Assembly (NCBI GenBank): GCA_038363925.1
Contig: JAQQWL010000015.1
Span: 2,905,314-2,969,313 of the forward strand
Direction: 5' to 3'
DNA length: 64,000 nucleotides
Source of the DNA: Apiospora phragmitis
Lineage: Eukaryota > Ascomycota > Sordariomycetes > Amphisphaeriales > Apiosporaceae
The notes beneath the pieces were generated by a model. The model was not told the origin of the DNA, ran no database searches, and was given only the letters and a program-made list of their open reading frames with translations. Below, one piece after another: positions 47,179 to 58,987 of the stretch (the first letter of the stretch is position 1; each line of letters starts with the position of its first letter). The translations under genes and the position numbers were made by a program.

Positions 47179-49121
47179 TCAGTTGGCTACCACTTCGAAG
47201 TCTTGCATCGAATCCAACGCCTCTCTGATCTTGGTCTTGTAGGCGGGAACGCCACCGCAGTAGCAGACCGGCTCGTACGCCTTGCCCGGCACGCTCCCTC
47301 CCATGTACGTCGACCTGGTCGTCGGGAACAGGGTCTTGTCGTTGAGCTCCACGAGGTACTTCTTCCACTCCGCGGCCGCCTCGGGCTTGGGGTCGACGTA
47401 CTTAATGTGCTGGCGCTGCATCTTGTCGACCATGTCAGCGATCCACCGGCCCTGGATCTCGACGGTGGAGGGCCCGTTGCTGAGCAGGGTGGGGCCGTGC
47501 GGGCCGTAGATATGGAACATGTTGGGATAGCCGCTGACGCTGGTGCCGAGGTACGTCTGCGCCCCCGCGGTCCATTCCTCCTGGAGTTTGGTCTTGTGGA
47601 TGCTCTCTAGGCCGAGCTGTGTCATGACTGTTTGGGGGCATTGTCAGCAGCTTTCTCATCAAGGGTCTTGAGTGAACCAACCTCCAGTCACCACGTCCTG
47701 TTAAAAAAAGGTCAGCGGCAAGATTCGTCGCTCAAACGAGATGGGGCCATGACTCACGAAACCCGTCGCAACGGCAATCACGTCGAACTCGTGATGGGTG
47801 CCATCGGCCAGAGTGATGCCCGTCTCGGTGAACTCCTTGATGGGGTTGCTTTTGATGTCCACGACATCGACGCTGGGACGGTTGAACTGCTCGTAGTAGT
47901 TGTACTCGAGGCAAGGGCGCTTGATGCCAAAGTAATGCGGCCCCTTTTCCGGTGCCAGAAGATCCCTCTTTCGCGGGTCGCCAATCCGGTTCCGCGTCTT
48001 CTTGGCCCAGAAGTCGTACGATCGCTTGTTCGCCTCGGGGACGTAAAGGAGGTCTTTGTAGCCGGCCACCCAGTACCGGAACCCGCCGTCTTCCCAGAGC
48101 TGCTCGAAGAAGGCCTCTTGCTCTTCGGGCGTGTCGTCGGACGTGTTCTTCTCGGACCAGTCGTAATGGAACCCCGCAAAGCTGGTCTCGCGGAGCTTGA
48201 AGAGCTCCGGGTAGAGGGCCCGGTGGCGCTCCCGCTCGCTGGGGTCGACCTGCCTCCGGCGCATGGGAATGGCCAGGTTCGGGGTCCGCTGGAAAACCTT
48301 GACCTCACCGGCCATTGGACCCCAAGCCTGCACAATTTGCACGCCCGATGCGCCCGTGCCAATAACGGCGCAGCGCTTGTTCTTCACGTCGACCTCTTGG
48401 TCGGGCCAGAAGGAGGAGTGGTGAATGACGCCCTTGAACTTGTCCATGCCGGGCCAGTCGGGAATATAGCGTCTGGCCGCCTGCGAGGACGGTTAGCAAA
48501 ACAGGATGACATGCTCATGGTGGATTTGGCGGGAATCCACTCACGAAACCGGTGCCGAGAATCAAGTACTTGGCCTTAGTGATGCGGCCGTCCTCGGTGC
48601 GGACCGTCCACTTCCCGCTGGCGGTGTCGAAGGCGGCACCCACCACGACCGTGTTGAAGGCGCAGTCCTTTTTTACACCAATCACCTTGTCCACATGGTC
48701 AAAGTAGGCGCGCAGGTCCTGGTAGTTGGGGTAGTTGGAGGTCCAGTCCCACGTGTTCCAGACCTCGGGCCAAGAGAACTCGTACTCGGGCACCTCGGAG
48801 TCCACGCCTGCCCCCGGGTAGCAGTTCCACCTCCACGTGCCCCCAGTGTCGTTGCCGGCTTCGAAGATAACCGTTTTGTAACCCCGCTCGCGGAGGGTCT
48901 TGAGCATGAAGATGCCGGCTGTGATGCAAGTCTATTAGTATGTATTTCATTTACTGAGCACACTTGTATTTGGAGAGCAACGTACCAAAGCCGGCACCGA
49001 CTACCAGCGCATCGACCTCGAGATTCTCTGCGTAGGGCCCTGACTTCTCGTTGTGCGATACGGAATAGTCCGTCAACTCGGTGTTGAACTTCTTCGGGTG
49101 GGAGGGGTTTATTGAGCCCAT
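47179..49121 (-). CDS. Baeyer-Villiger monooxygenase (FAD/NADPH)
   Basis: Five exons (49121-48986, 48918-48545, 48480-47758, 47697-47682 and 47627-47179; the fourth is only 16 bp) give 565 residues in an intact frame. The enzyme inserts one oxygen next to a ketone carbonyl to give an ester or lactone. Features: FAD Rossmann motif GAGFAG, GTWRWN, the BVMO fingerprint FKGVIHHSSFWP, the NADPH motif GTGASG and the ATGFD block. The start is the first ATG and leaves about 35 residues before the FAD motif. A TATA box lies 123-129 bp upstream. The next gene, divergent with 657 bp between starts, is a serine ester hydrolase, the natural next step after a BVMO. Confidence 0.92.
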
Positions 49122-49778
49122 CGTAGCTATGTCGCAGTAACTCAACGGTTCGCAGACGGGATTGAGGCAAGACCGGGTCAAGTGTCTCTGTAGGACTTGT
49201 CTTTGGGGATTTCTGTCGCTGCATCGGCTGGGAGACGGGAGTACTTTATACTACCCTTCACTGCCATGACTGCCCAGCCCGACCACCCGCCCGTCAACAC
49301 CCCCTCTCTTTCCTGTCCACCAGAAGGCTCAACGTGTCTCAGAGCCGGACTTTGGTCCTCAACCGCGGGTGGGTTGCATTGTGTGAGGTTGGACAGCAGC
49401 AAAACGGCATCATCATCTACACATAATTGGTCCTGCCAGCGAGGCGTTAACCTATCACACGGGACAGCTGCACCCCTTGCTTAGGTCCGGCACCGAAGGG
49501 ATCTGCACTCGCTGACGAGTCTAATGCGGCCTCGGAACCGCCCCCGCAATGTCCCCCCCAAGTCCGTGGTTAGCAATCCGCATGTCCCCCACCCTGTGTA
49601 AAAGGTCATGAGGTGAGCAGAGCGGGGCTACCCCGGATCTGGGGGTATTGTGCGCCGATTCTACATAAAGGTGTCGGTAGTGGGGTACCATATGGGGAGG
49701 CATCCAGCGACTCTATACAAGTTTTTCCCCCGTTTTTCATGTTTTCTATCGTCAGGGTAAGATATTGCTGTGATCAAC
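49122..49778. promoter_or_regulatory. Divergent promoter of BVMO and serine hydrolase
   Basis: This 657 bp region separates the two starts. It contains the BVMO TATA box (TATAAAG, minus strand, 49250-49244), the inverted repeat CTCG-CTGA-CGAG at 49508-49519 and CGGAACCG at 49533-49540. The last two resemble half-site pairs bound by Zn2Cys6 regulators; one such regulator is encoded 2 kb downstream of the hydrolase start. Binding is inference. Confidence 0.5.
49244..49250 (-). promoter_or_regulatory. TATA box of BVMO gene
   Basis: TATAAAG on the minus strand, about 125 bp before ATG 49121. Confidence 0.55.
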
Positions 49779-51147
49779 ATGCCCTTCAACAACTCGAACC
49801 TTGAACGCCTCGGCGGAATCGTCGACACCGGTTGCGCGGACGCTACGTCTGGCATACCCGGCGCAACTGTCGTCGTTGTTGGTAAGGATGGAGAAGAGCT
49901 ATTTGCAAAGGCAGCAGGTAAACGAGGGGTCGACTCCGACGAGCCAATGTCTCTCGACAGCATCTACTTCATGGCTTCCTGCACCAAGCTGCTTACGGGC
50001 ATTGCCGTCATGCAACTGGTAGAGCAAGGCAAGCTGCGGCTGGATGACGCCGACCAGATCGAGGATCTCTGTCCAGAACTCCAGGATTTGAAGGTCCTGC
50101 GACCGGACGGCTCCTTCGAGAACAAGAAGACCAATATCACCCTGCGCATGCTGCTCAACCACACGTCCGGCTTTGGCTATGCGTTTTTCAACGAGCGGCT
50201 GAGAGACTGGTGTTTTGCCGCTGGCTTGAATGCGCTTCCGGAAACGTTTGAAGACGTCAAGATGCCCTTGCTGTTCCAGCCAGGCGAGGGCTGGGAATAC
50301 GGAGTGAGTCTGTCCCGACGGAAAGCTACGTGGCTCGACATTGGCTGAAACTCACAACCCAGACCGGCGTGGACTGGGCTGGTATCGCGCTTGAACGGTC
50401 TACCGGCCTCTCTCTCAATGACTACATGCAAAAGCATCTTTTCGCTCCTCTCGGAGTCAAGGACATGTCCATGATCCCAAGCAGAGAAATGCGGTCCCGC
50501 CTTGTGCATATGCACGCCCGAGGCAAGGACGGCACCTTGAAGGCCAGAGATTACCTGTTTCCGGCACTGCTGGAAATTGACCCAGATGACGAATCTCAAA
50601 CACGTCAGGTCTTTAACAGCGGCGGTGCTGGCATGTTCGCCAAGCCGCACGAGTACTGCAGTAAGTCCATTGGCGCTGCACGACGAAAACAAAAACCAGA
50701 AAAACTGACCTAGGTTTGGTAGAAATGTTGGCCGTGCTGCTCAACGACGGGACCTGTCCTCGGACCGGCGCGAGGATACTCGGCAAAGACACAGTTGAGG
50801 AGATGTTCCGCAACCAGGTCCCTGACTTTCCCAATCATGGCAGGCAAGGCATCCCCGCCGCCGTCCCCGAGTTGACGAACCCCCTGCCCGACCTGTACGC
50901 GGTGGAAGGGAACCCTCCCCAGGGTTGGGGCCTCACCTTTATGCAGAGCAACGGCGGGGCCACGGGCCGGTCGACCGGGACTGGTCACTGGGCAGGGATC
51001 GCCAACACTTGGTGGTGGTGCGACCGCGAGAGCGGTGTTGCCGGCATGGTTTGCACACAGATATTGCCTTTCGCGGATCCGGCGGTCTTGGGACTCTGGG
51101 CGAAAGTGGAGACCGAGGTATACACGGCGCTCAGGGAAAGGAAGTAG
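49779..51147 (+). CDS. Beta-lactamase-fold serine hydrolase (EstB/LovD-like)
   Basis: Exons 49779-50303, 50363-50660 and 50714-51147 give 418 residues in an intact frame. The family shares the class C beta-lactamase fold and acts as esterase, acyltransferase or peptidase. The nucleophile motif SxxK is ASCTK near residue 65-69; the Tyr-bearing loop is HTSGFGY; the C-terminal GHWAG replaces KTG, as in esterases of this fold. No signal peptide is seen, so it is cytosolic. It starts 657 bp from the divergent BVMO gene. Cleavage of the ester made by the BVMO is a reasonable inferred role; LovD-like acyl transfer is the alternative. Confidence 0.87.
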
Positions 51148-51812
51148 GTAGTCTTTGTACTCGCATAGATCCGACCCACGTGGGTGAGAATGAAACTCAT
51201 TCATGTAATCTGGAATCCATCATGATAGAGGCGTAATCTTGACTTTCTTTTGACCATGGCCACATACGCTGTTGAGATTGCCAGCCACACACCGCCACGC
51301 CTGGTTAGATGAGCCACACTTGGACTTCAACCCTGTTTCGATCTTTTTGCACATGGACCGTTCGAACAGGAGCAGTAACGTACAAGAGCAAAACAGCGAG
51401 AGACCAAGTACCGTGGCAGATGACGCAGAAACCCTGCAAGTACCCCAACACGATGCGGCGATCTACAGTACGTGCACGAGAGAACTGGGCCCTCCGGGCA
51501 TCCGTACAGGGGCGTCTGGGCGGGGAAGTGGAGAAATCCGGGGAAGCGGCGTATTCTCTTGACCCCTTTGGTATCGAGTCCCATATCTACGCTCTGCTAC
51601 TCGCTGGGGGACACGAACACGCACCCACTCTTATGGCGGTTCTTGGCATTCGTAGGCATCCAGCTCGAGGGCGGGCAATGTTGAAGGCGAAACTGGGGCT
51701 TTCCGACCTTACTCCCCAGACCGCTGCTTCTCTATCCACTGCCTCACATTCATACGTACACCATCCCTTAAATCACAACATCGCCCTCTGCTTCCATTAT
51801 AATCTACCAGCA
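51148..51812. other. Intergenic region upstream of regulator gene
   Basis: About 665 bp, presumably the regulator's promoter and leader. An open frame across it (from 51309) lacks a coding pattern. Confidence 0.4.
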
Positions 51813-54452
51813 ATGCGGCGTCAATGCCACGCCTGTGACCAATGCCGGAGATCCAAACGGGCGTGTGACGCCCTCGCTTTGGTGGATTTTGGAGTTACCG
51901 AGTTGGCTCTCTTGACCGGAGCGACTCGGCCAGGTTTGTCCTACGTATCCAAGACCGCCAGGAATATTAGCTGACGAAACTTAGCCCCCAAGACCCAGCC
52001 ATGCTCGTATTGTGCCAGAACAAAAAAGGAGTGCACAATCAACTGGGCCTGGGCTCAGATGCGGATCAGGAGAGCTTTGGAAGCAGAATCGTGTGGAGTG
52101 TCTCCCGTGGACGACGCGTCTCCATCAAAGCGCCAGAGACTGGAGGCGACGGGCGATGAGTTCGTTGCGCTACCCCTTTCTCCTAGCTACAGCCTCGACC
52201 TCGGAGGACTGGCCTCCGGAGGCCTGGCCAGCCCAAGCTGTTTCGAGTATAGCGAACCGGCTGGCGATCTCCAATCCTCGATAGATTTCGACGCGACCCG
52301 CGGTGCCTTTCCGGTGGATCAACAAGCAGACCATGGTCTGTCGCTGGCCGAATGGGGAGGAAATTGCTGGTCTCTCTGTGCATAGAGCGCAAACCGAACC
52401 CTCAACGACTGCGGGTCACGAGGCTCATGGTGCAGAGCAGTCCCCCGGGTCCGCATTCTTGGGCAACTCCGGCTTTCCTGACCAGATGCAAGGCCAACTG
52501 GAAGGCCAACATGATTGGGGAACTGATTGGGGAACCGATGGAACTAGCTTGTCGGACACCACATACAGCCCAACCACCCAAAGTTTGTTCAATTCTGCCA
52601 CAATGGCCAATGAAGAAGGCAATTCCAGGCTGCGGGCAAACTTGAAGCGGCGCCGTGCATCAGGCATCAGTCAGCGAGAATGGCCCAACCCACTTTCATC
52701 GTTTGCAGCAAACCGTAAAATCGCAGCAAGTACCAATGAGAGCTTGATCTCCTCCAACCTGCTGCGAATATACCATGATGTTCTAGAGCACAGTCTCTCG
52801 TGCTGGCTGACTGAGATCACCTGCCCATATCGCTCAAGGCCGGTTCCTCTTCAGAAGAGTTTCAAGTCCGCCGAATGGGGGCCTTCATGGTCAAATCGCC
52901 TCTATCATCGCACTTTGAAACTGGAAGAAGCGGCCAAGAAGGCCAGGCTGGTACGGCTGAGTCTGTCGGAGGATCGTGCATGCAACCGAGCATTGCATCT
53001 AGCCATCATGGCTTTCGCTACCCAGTGGACTCAAGGAAGCCGCCGCAATCACGAGATGGCCGAAGACAGCTTTGGAGGGCTCGCCGACGAGTTTGATCGG
53101 GAGATCCAGTGGCACTTCTGGTCCCAGTCAGAAAAGGTCCTTCGGGAAATGACTGACGTGGAGTCATTCAGACTCGCCTGCGCCGAAGCCATCCTTGGCC
53201 TGGTTCAAGAGCTACCGCACAGAGAGCTACCGCACAGAGAGCAGGAGGTGGCAACAGTTGCCGAAACCAAGACGTATCGGCCGAGCAGATCGAGGTTTGA
53301 CCAAGATAGACTGGCTCATGAGATCTCGCAGGCCATCTCACAGGATGGGCCTCCCAAGTATATGGAGCGAGCCGCTCGGAGGATGCACACGCTGAAGTTC
53401 AGGTTTGACTCGGTCATGAAGGCTGTTGCTCACACTCGATCTTCCCGCGACGACGGGGCGATTAACGCGGCTCAGTCAATGAGTGAAGATGACCAAACCT
53501 CCGTTGGACTGCTATACTGGCTCGCCGTTATGTTCGATACTGTTTCTTCGTCCATCAATCATCGGCCCTTGGTGGTATCCGACCAAGACTGTCAGCACCA
53601 AGACTCCCCGGGTGAAGAAGCCGACAGTCCTCGCTGGAATGTGGACCGTTTTGCCCAAGACCGGCTGGAATCTCCTGCTCAGCGGGCTCGGTGGCCTTGC
53701 ACTTACGAGGAACTGGCCGAAGCCGTCACCAAGTCGGGCCCCGTCAAGGTGCTCTTGTACCGCCACGTCGCCTGGCTCCAAAACTCGCTACGACGAGGTC
53801 AACAGGGAGAGAAGATTGAGGACATCCTTCACAGTGCCATGAATCTGTATCGGTACTGGAACACTACCTACGGGCAACTTTTCAGAGATCTCGTGCGGGA
53901 CTTTGCATGCGTGCCTGGGCGGATCCAGAGCTGGTTCGTGTGCATCTCGGGACACTGGCATCTGGCGGCTATGCTGTTAGCGGAGCTGATCGAAACAGTG
54001 AATAAGCAAGGGCTCGGGACCAGAGACGGCATGGACCAGCGCCTGAGAGCCAGAATCGTGGCTAGGATGCAGGATACGAGCATCAAAGAGCTTTCAGACC
54101 TGGCAGGAGTCGCGACCTCTTCCCACGCCGATGGGGGACCGCCTCTACACGGAGCCCCAGCTTCCGGACTTCCATCCTTCGGTCAATGAAGGGACGCTAC
54201 TCACAGATCCTTGGACAGTCGTTTTGATCCAGGCCTTCTCCAAGGCGGCTGTCCTCCTTATTGCGAAAGCAGATTGTCAACGGCAGTATGTGCTGGTGGA
54301 AGCCGGCGGTGATGGGCTGGCAGAGACGATACGGCGTGCACAGAAGTGCGTCAATGGACTGTGGCTTCTAGGGGAAGAAGTCGGATATGGCACGAAAAGT
54401 GGCGGAAATTCTGGTAGAGGAACTTTCTTTTCACCTGGGCGCAGTTATATGA
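51813..54452 (+). CDS. Zn2Cys6 transcription factor (several frame breaks)
   Basis: Fungal binuclear-zinc regulator. The first half of the zinc cluster, CDQCRRSKRAC, follows ATG 51813; an intron (about 51882-51984, exact phase unresolved by one base at the CCCCC run 51985-51989) separates it from the second half, CSYCARTKKEC. A basic/Pro-Ser linker with SPSKRQRLE follows, then a long middle region with the pattern IYHDVLEHSLSCWLTE. Breaks of one extra base each occur at 52354-52357 (GGGG), 54122-54124 (CCC) and 54371-54374 (GGGG). Each is bridged by continuous protein pattern, and the last restores a C-terminus ending at TGA 54450. It lies just downstream of the hydrolase on the same strand, so it may control the BVMO-hydrolase pair. 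Confidence 0.8.
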
Positions 54453-54535
54453 TGATGAGAGCTCTACCAATGTAAAGACTACAACTATACCGGCCATTTC
54501 CTTGCTACCTGCCATTATCATGATCCAGCCTCTGA

Positions 54536-55144
54536 CTAAAGGAAACCACCCAGCGAAGGTATAGCTCTATTGGTTACAACTTGATCGGGCGTATCTTTTG
54601 CGTTCCCGATCTTATTACCCAGTGCTTTGGCCGTGGCTCCTAGATAGGATGCACCAGTACTGACCCCTGATAATGTAGCCGATTGCATATCCAACAGGTG
54701 CTGCCCAGTAGCCGTCGCTGCGCTATCCAGTGGCACTACCTTGGTCAATGACACCATATTTCCTGCAAATTGATCCACTTTCTGCTTGGCTGCGTCGGTG
54801 GTTGCCTTGAGGGCCAGAATCGATTGTACGCCCATCAGAATTGGTCCTGTTGGCCGTGTTAGTCTGGCAGTCCATGTGGGACGGATCGCGAAGTACTTGC
54901 TTATGAAGGGTAACCTGGTGAACTCGATATTCTTAAACACAGGTACCCACTTGAGGCATCTGGCCAGGGTCTCGGCGACCTTGACGACAGGCACCAGAAC
55001 CGACGTTGGAGTCTTCAGCACCACGTGGCCGACTGCTGGGACGAGTCTCTCAGGGCTGAGTTGGGGAAATATTTTTAGAACGAGGCCCCAGACCACAAGC
55101 CAAACCATGGTGAGGTATCTGGCGGCTGTAGAGAAAGCGAACAT
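54536..55144 (-). CDS. Hypothetical membrane-associated protein, 202 residues
   Basis: Single exon, intact. The N-terminal 30 residues form a membrane helix (YLTMVWLVVWGLVLKIF), followed by further hydrophobic or amphipathic stretches rich in Val, Leu, Ala and Thr and a C-terminal part with GVSTGASYLGATAKALG. No catalytic motif is seen. The family is not recognised. It might be a small organelle or lipid-surface protein, but nothing in the sequence settles this. It converges with the Zn2Cys6 gene, with only about 80 bp between the stops. Confidence 0.55.
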   Translation of the reverse strand: MFAFSTAARYLTMVWLVVWGLVLKIFPQLSPERLVPAVGHVVLKTPTSVLVPVVKVAETLARCLKWVPVFKNIEFTRLPFISKYFAIRPTWTARLTRPTGPILMGVQSILALKATTDAAKQKVDQFAGNMVSLTKVVPLDSAATATGQHLLDMQSATLSGVSTGASYLGATAKALGNKIGNAKDTPDQVVTNRAIPSLGGFL

Positions 55145-56424
55145 TGCAGTAACCAGTGAAGGGTTCGTGTATCTTCTCAGCTCCCAAACGAAATGACTGA
55201 CTGGACTGGCTGGGTGAGGCGGCCTAGCAGATGCTGGGGAAAGGGATGCTCCGAGAGGATGGAAGGCGTTTTCTTCCTGTCGTGTCTTTTAAGCCAATCC
55301 CCAATCCCCCATCCCCCAATGTCATTATCCCTCTCACATTGCGGCAGTCAAAAGCAAGTGCCACTGTGATAGAAGTCGGCAACTGATATTGCATCTGTGT
55401 CAAGTCGCGGCCCGTGTATTGCGACTGGAACACATCATCGACTGATTGGTTCTTATGCCGATCGAATCCGCTTCTCTTCGTTTAGGGGAACACAAGAATG
55501 TTTCTCTCGTACCACTCTGTGTCGAGACGATGCCACCTGTGGCTCCCGACTCGGGAAGGCCTGTCACTGGACAAAGGGTGCCGAACCGAGACTCTGTCAC
55601 TCTTGTGCATGAGCCCGCTTCTGTGATACGGAGAGACGGAAACGTCTGTACCCATGCTCCTTAAGAGAACAGGTTACCTTCTGCAGGCACGCGCTGTCAG
55701 AAGCGGCGGCATTTCACCACGACCCATAGAAGACTTGTGATTACTGCTGCGGTCCCAGCATCACTTCTCGCACCCCCATTCATTCGCAAATTATTTCCCC
55801 TCCTGCGTCATGTCCACAAGGGAGACAACCTCTGCCGACATATCCCCCCCACGTGCGTATCGCGACGCTCGTCTCGCCGAAGTGGGGGTCATAGCAGCGC
55901 CCAGATGGACTTCCTCGAGTTTCAGCACCGAGGCACTTGCCGATGCGAGGCTTGACAAGGGCATCACATGCTAACGCCGTGGTTATTGCATCAACCCTGT
56001 CGTGGGCAGCCGCGCTGCCCCTGTGCGCCTATGAAGCCGCCCCGGAGCAACCAGTTCGTCCTCAAAACGTAATATGTGCGATACTCATAAGCTTTTAGTA
56101 GCGCTTACGTAAAATGCCTGATTGGTAATGTGTATAGCATTCGCGCTCGCACTGCCCTACACAGAAAGTGGATAGTGCACTCCTAGCCTCCCAGGGGGCA
56201 TCTGGACGTGCTGAGCTGAACCTATGCTAACTACTGACCCCCTTCACTTCCGCTCCAGTGACCATAATAATATATAGTTCCATCCAACAGACTGCAAGCG
56301 TTATATACGCAACGGTAAGACCTTTCCCTCTCCCCTAGCGTAAACAACTGGGCACTAACGTGCCATTCTTGTCAAGGAAACGTACAGAGGGTCGACGGAC
56401 AACGGGACGGCTTTACCTTTCAAG
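55145..56424. other. Divergent intergenic region
   Basis: About 1.3 kb, no gene recognised. TATATAG at 56271-56277 is about 150 bp upstream of the lectin start and may be its TATA box. Confidence 0.4.
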
Positions 56425-56928
56425 ATGACTGCGTACGTGTATCGGATCTAATAGATCACTTGGAGGAACCAGCTTGCTGACTGCCCTTTCGAACAGCAAA
56501 TCGTACGCGATACATCTGACCATCGACCAGCCATCGTGGCAAACCTTCGTCCCGGTCGAAAAAGTCGTCTGGTCAGCGAGCAAGTCTGCTAGCACAGAAG
56601 GATGGATTTCTACCGGCACCTCCGACCACACACTCGTCATGAACGATAGCGGATATTCGGGCGCGCTGCTTCTACAGTGTCGTAATGAGCGTGTCTTCGT
56701 GGTGTAGGCGTGCACGACTGGGTCCGCTGGTGCGATATCGTGACGAGCATCTCACATGCAGACTCGGCTGGCAAGGTTCTCGCCATGTATTACAACGAAG
56801 GGGAGAAGGCTCCTATGAGGTGGAAGACGTCGGAGTATAGCGTGCGCAGTGCGGCAGGGACCAATTTCCAAATCCAATTTGAGGTTGCCGAAGGCCACCA
56901 GCTCACAGCCAAGTTCTCTATCAGCTGA
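56425..56928 (+). CDS. Fungal fruit-body-type lectin (ABL/XCL family)
   Basis: Carbohydrate-binding protein of the Agaricus bisporus lectin family, which binds the T-antigen disaccharide and GlcNAc-type glycans. Exon 1 is 8 bp (56425-56432); exon 2 starts at 56497. The length (about 142 residues) and the blocks FVPVEKVVW, GVHDWVRWCDIVT and NFQIQFEVAEGH match the family along its whole length. There is no signal peptide, as is normal for these cytosolic lectins. The frame breaks at about 56701-56708, where one base is missing just before GVHDW and TAG appears at 56705-56707. These lectins serve in defence against nematodes and insects or in storage. Confidence 0.85.
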
Positions 56929-57735
56929 AGCGAGCGCATGCTCAAGATGTCTCGATTGATGTAGCAATGGGTGTTGTAGGCGAACGCGGAAGAATATGGT
57001 TTGCTTGTCTGGTGAAGCTTGTGGGAAAGCTCTTAGGGTTGAAGATAACTTCTCAGGAGTTAAAGGGGCCCGCATGATATTCTGGTAGTATCTAAGCAGC
57101 ACAATCGTTTAAAGTGGATTACGGATACAGGCTTGATCATGAAAGTATCTGAATATGGAAGCCTCTTGACTCTTTCCTATGAGTACTAATTATCCGTATA
57201 CTTGCGATCTATTCGTTGCTCGTCGCAGTGCCACTTGTTCCGCGAGTAGGTTTGGGCTGTTTCAGTTCTGTCATCTCCCAATCCGTCTTGACTCTCCACT
57301 CTCCTCGTCGGATTGCGCCGTCCTACCGGTGTGTGTGGCTCGAACAGGTGCAGCCAGAAATTCGACCTGCATGACCAGGCACTCCAGTATTGGGGGCACG
57401 AGGGTTCCTTGCAATACCAGGCCTACCGGTGGGTGCGGAACAGGTTTGTGTTGTCGCCGTCGGTGTCGCTACTTGTCAGATAGTCGAACTAACAGGAGGG
57501 AAAGTTGTCACAGTTACGGCGTCGTGCTCCGTCAGTATGGAAGCAGCCCCATTGAGAACAGACCTGGTAGACGAAGCAGCAGGTTTCGCACCAAGTGGAA
57601 GTTTTAGAGAAGCGAATCGTTTCGCTGTGACGCGAGCTTTTAACATGCTTGCGGGTATCGTGCTCACTATCGACCAAGCTGGGTTGAAATCGAATCGAAG
57701 TTAAATAAATATAATCACAAGAGAGTATCTTACGC
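56929..57735. other. Convergent intergenic region
   Basis: About 800 bp. An open frame at 57390-57704 lacks support from family patterns. Nothing else found. Confidence 0.4.
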
Positions 57736-58987
57736 TCATCTCCACAGCCGTTTGAATCTCTGCGTCATTTTCTCGTTCCAGCTATACGTCACCGCGTTGG
57801 CCAGGCCAATATATTGCGTGGACGACTGCATCACCAGCAGCCAAGGAGGCGAAGACCCGCGCACCGCCTCAACCAGCCTCGTCGCGATGCCCGGTATCCA
57901 GAGAACAATGTACAGGACGGGATAGCCGTTCAGCAGGAGCATCCTTCGCAGGTTGCTATTGGAACCATGACGGGCACCCCCGTGGATGTGGTGATCATGG
58001 TCGGCTTTGGACGGGCGCGCAAGGGCAGCACCGTTTGACGGTCTCGCCGGCTCAAGGTCCTGGAGTGGTATGGGATCTCCGGCCGTCACACTCGCGAAGG
58101 CAGCCGGCCTGGTAACGTCTGCTGAGGAAACCCCGTCGTCGATGTAGAACGTCTTCTTGACGATGATGTCGCTGGTTTCCGTGGTGTCCGGGTTGTCATT
58201 AGCCTTCCCACCTACAGGGAGATCTGGCTGAGGATTGTGATTGGTGACATTCGTGGTGCTCAATGCAAACTTGTTGAAGGTGCGTTTCAAATGGATGTAG
58301 ATGTATGTGTAGATGATGACGGTGGCCAAGAAAATGGCCATGCGCCAACTGTGAGTAAGAGCATAGCGGAGAGGCACGTCCTGTGATTTGATCCAGCACC
58401 AGTTTCCGCTGACTGGGGCATAAGCGTCCAGGACAAGTCCAACCGAGCCTTTGTTTGAGGTTAGCTGAAAGTTGAGGCGAAGATACGAAGTACAAGTAAT
58501 ACAAGAACATACTGGTAATGGCGGACGGAACCCAAGCCAAGGCGCATATCGAGAGTATCGTAAGGCGCGACGGCTCTGTCGAGAGTTTGTTCGACCGCAG
58601 CGTCAATAGGACCGTCACGGACATGATCAGGATGTTGAAATCCACGGCCTGGACCGAGAATTGGCCCACGAAAGCATTGATATTGCAAGCTATGCCCGGA
58701 GACAGCGGTTGCGGCTTGTCGAGGTTGAGCATCGTCACGATACCCGATATCGAGTTGTTCAACGAGTTCATGCCGTCTGATAACCGCACAAGGTCAGTGA
58801 CTATACGCGTGGATTGAGACCGGAAAACATTGCGTACCAGCAACCAGGAGGTTCAAGATTAGGGCATGGCGAAAGTGTCCCCCGGGGGCGCGATGACATG
58901 TGCGATGAGAGCCACCGAGGTGGCCAACAGGGACAGGATCGATCCTGCCAGCGTCGGTATCGCAACAGCCAAGTTGATCGACGACAT
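57736..58987 (-). CDS. Git3-type seven-helix receptor (fungal GPCR)
   Basis: Segments 58987-58839, 58776-58513 and 58448-57736. Seven hydrophobic helices can be followed: the N-terminal pair with HFRHALILNLLVAD at the end of intron 1, then GMNSLNNSISG, QAVDFNILIMSVTVLLTL, DAYAPVSGNWCW and a C-terminal pair. This pattern is that of the Git3/cAMP-receptor-like group that senses carbon sources or unknown ligands and couples to G-alpha and adenylate cyclase. A long third intracellular loop rich in Asp/Thr/His lies between helices 5 and 6. The frame breaks once near 58879-58888 (CCCCC/GGGGG runs, one base missing). Other sites are regular. Confidence 0.82.

Noticed and set aside
57390..57704. 104-residue plus-strand ORF beside the GPCR
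   Set aside because: No family pattern, no clear start context, and no splice partners.
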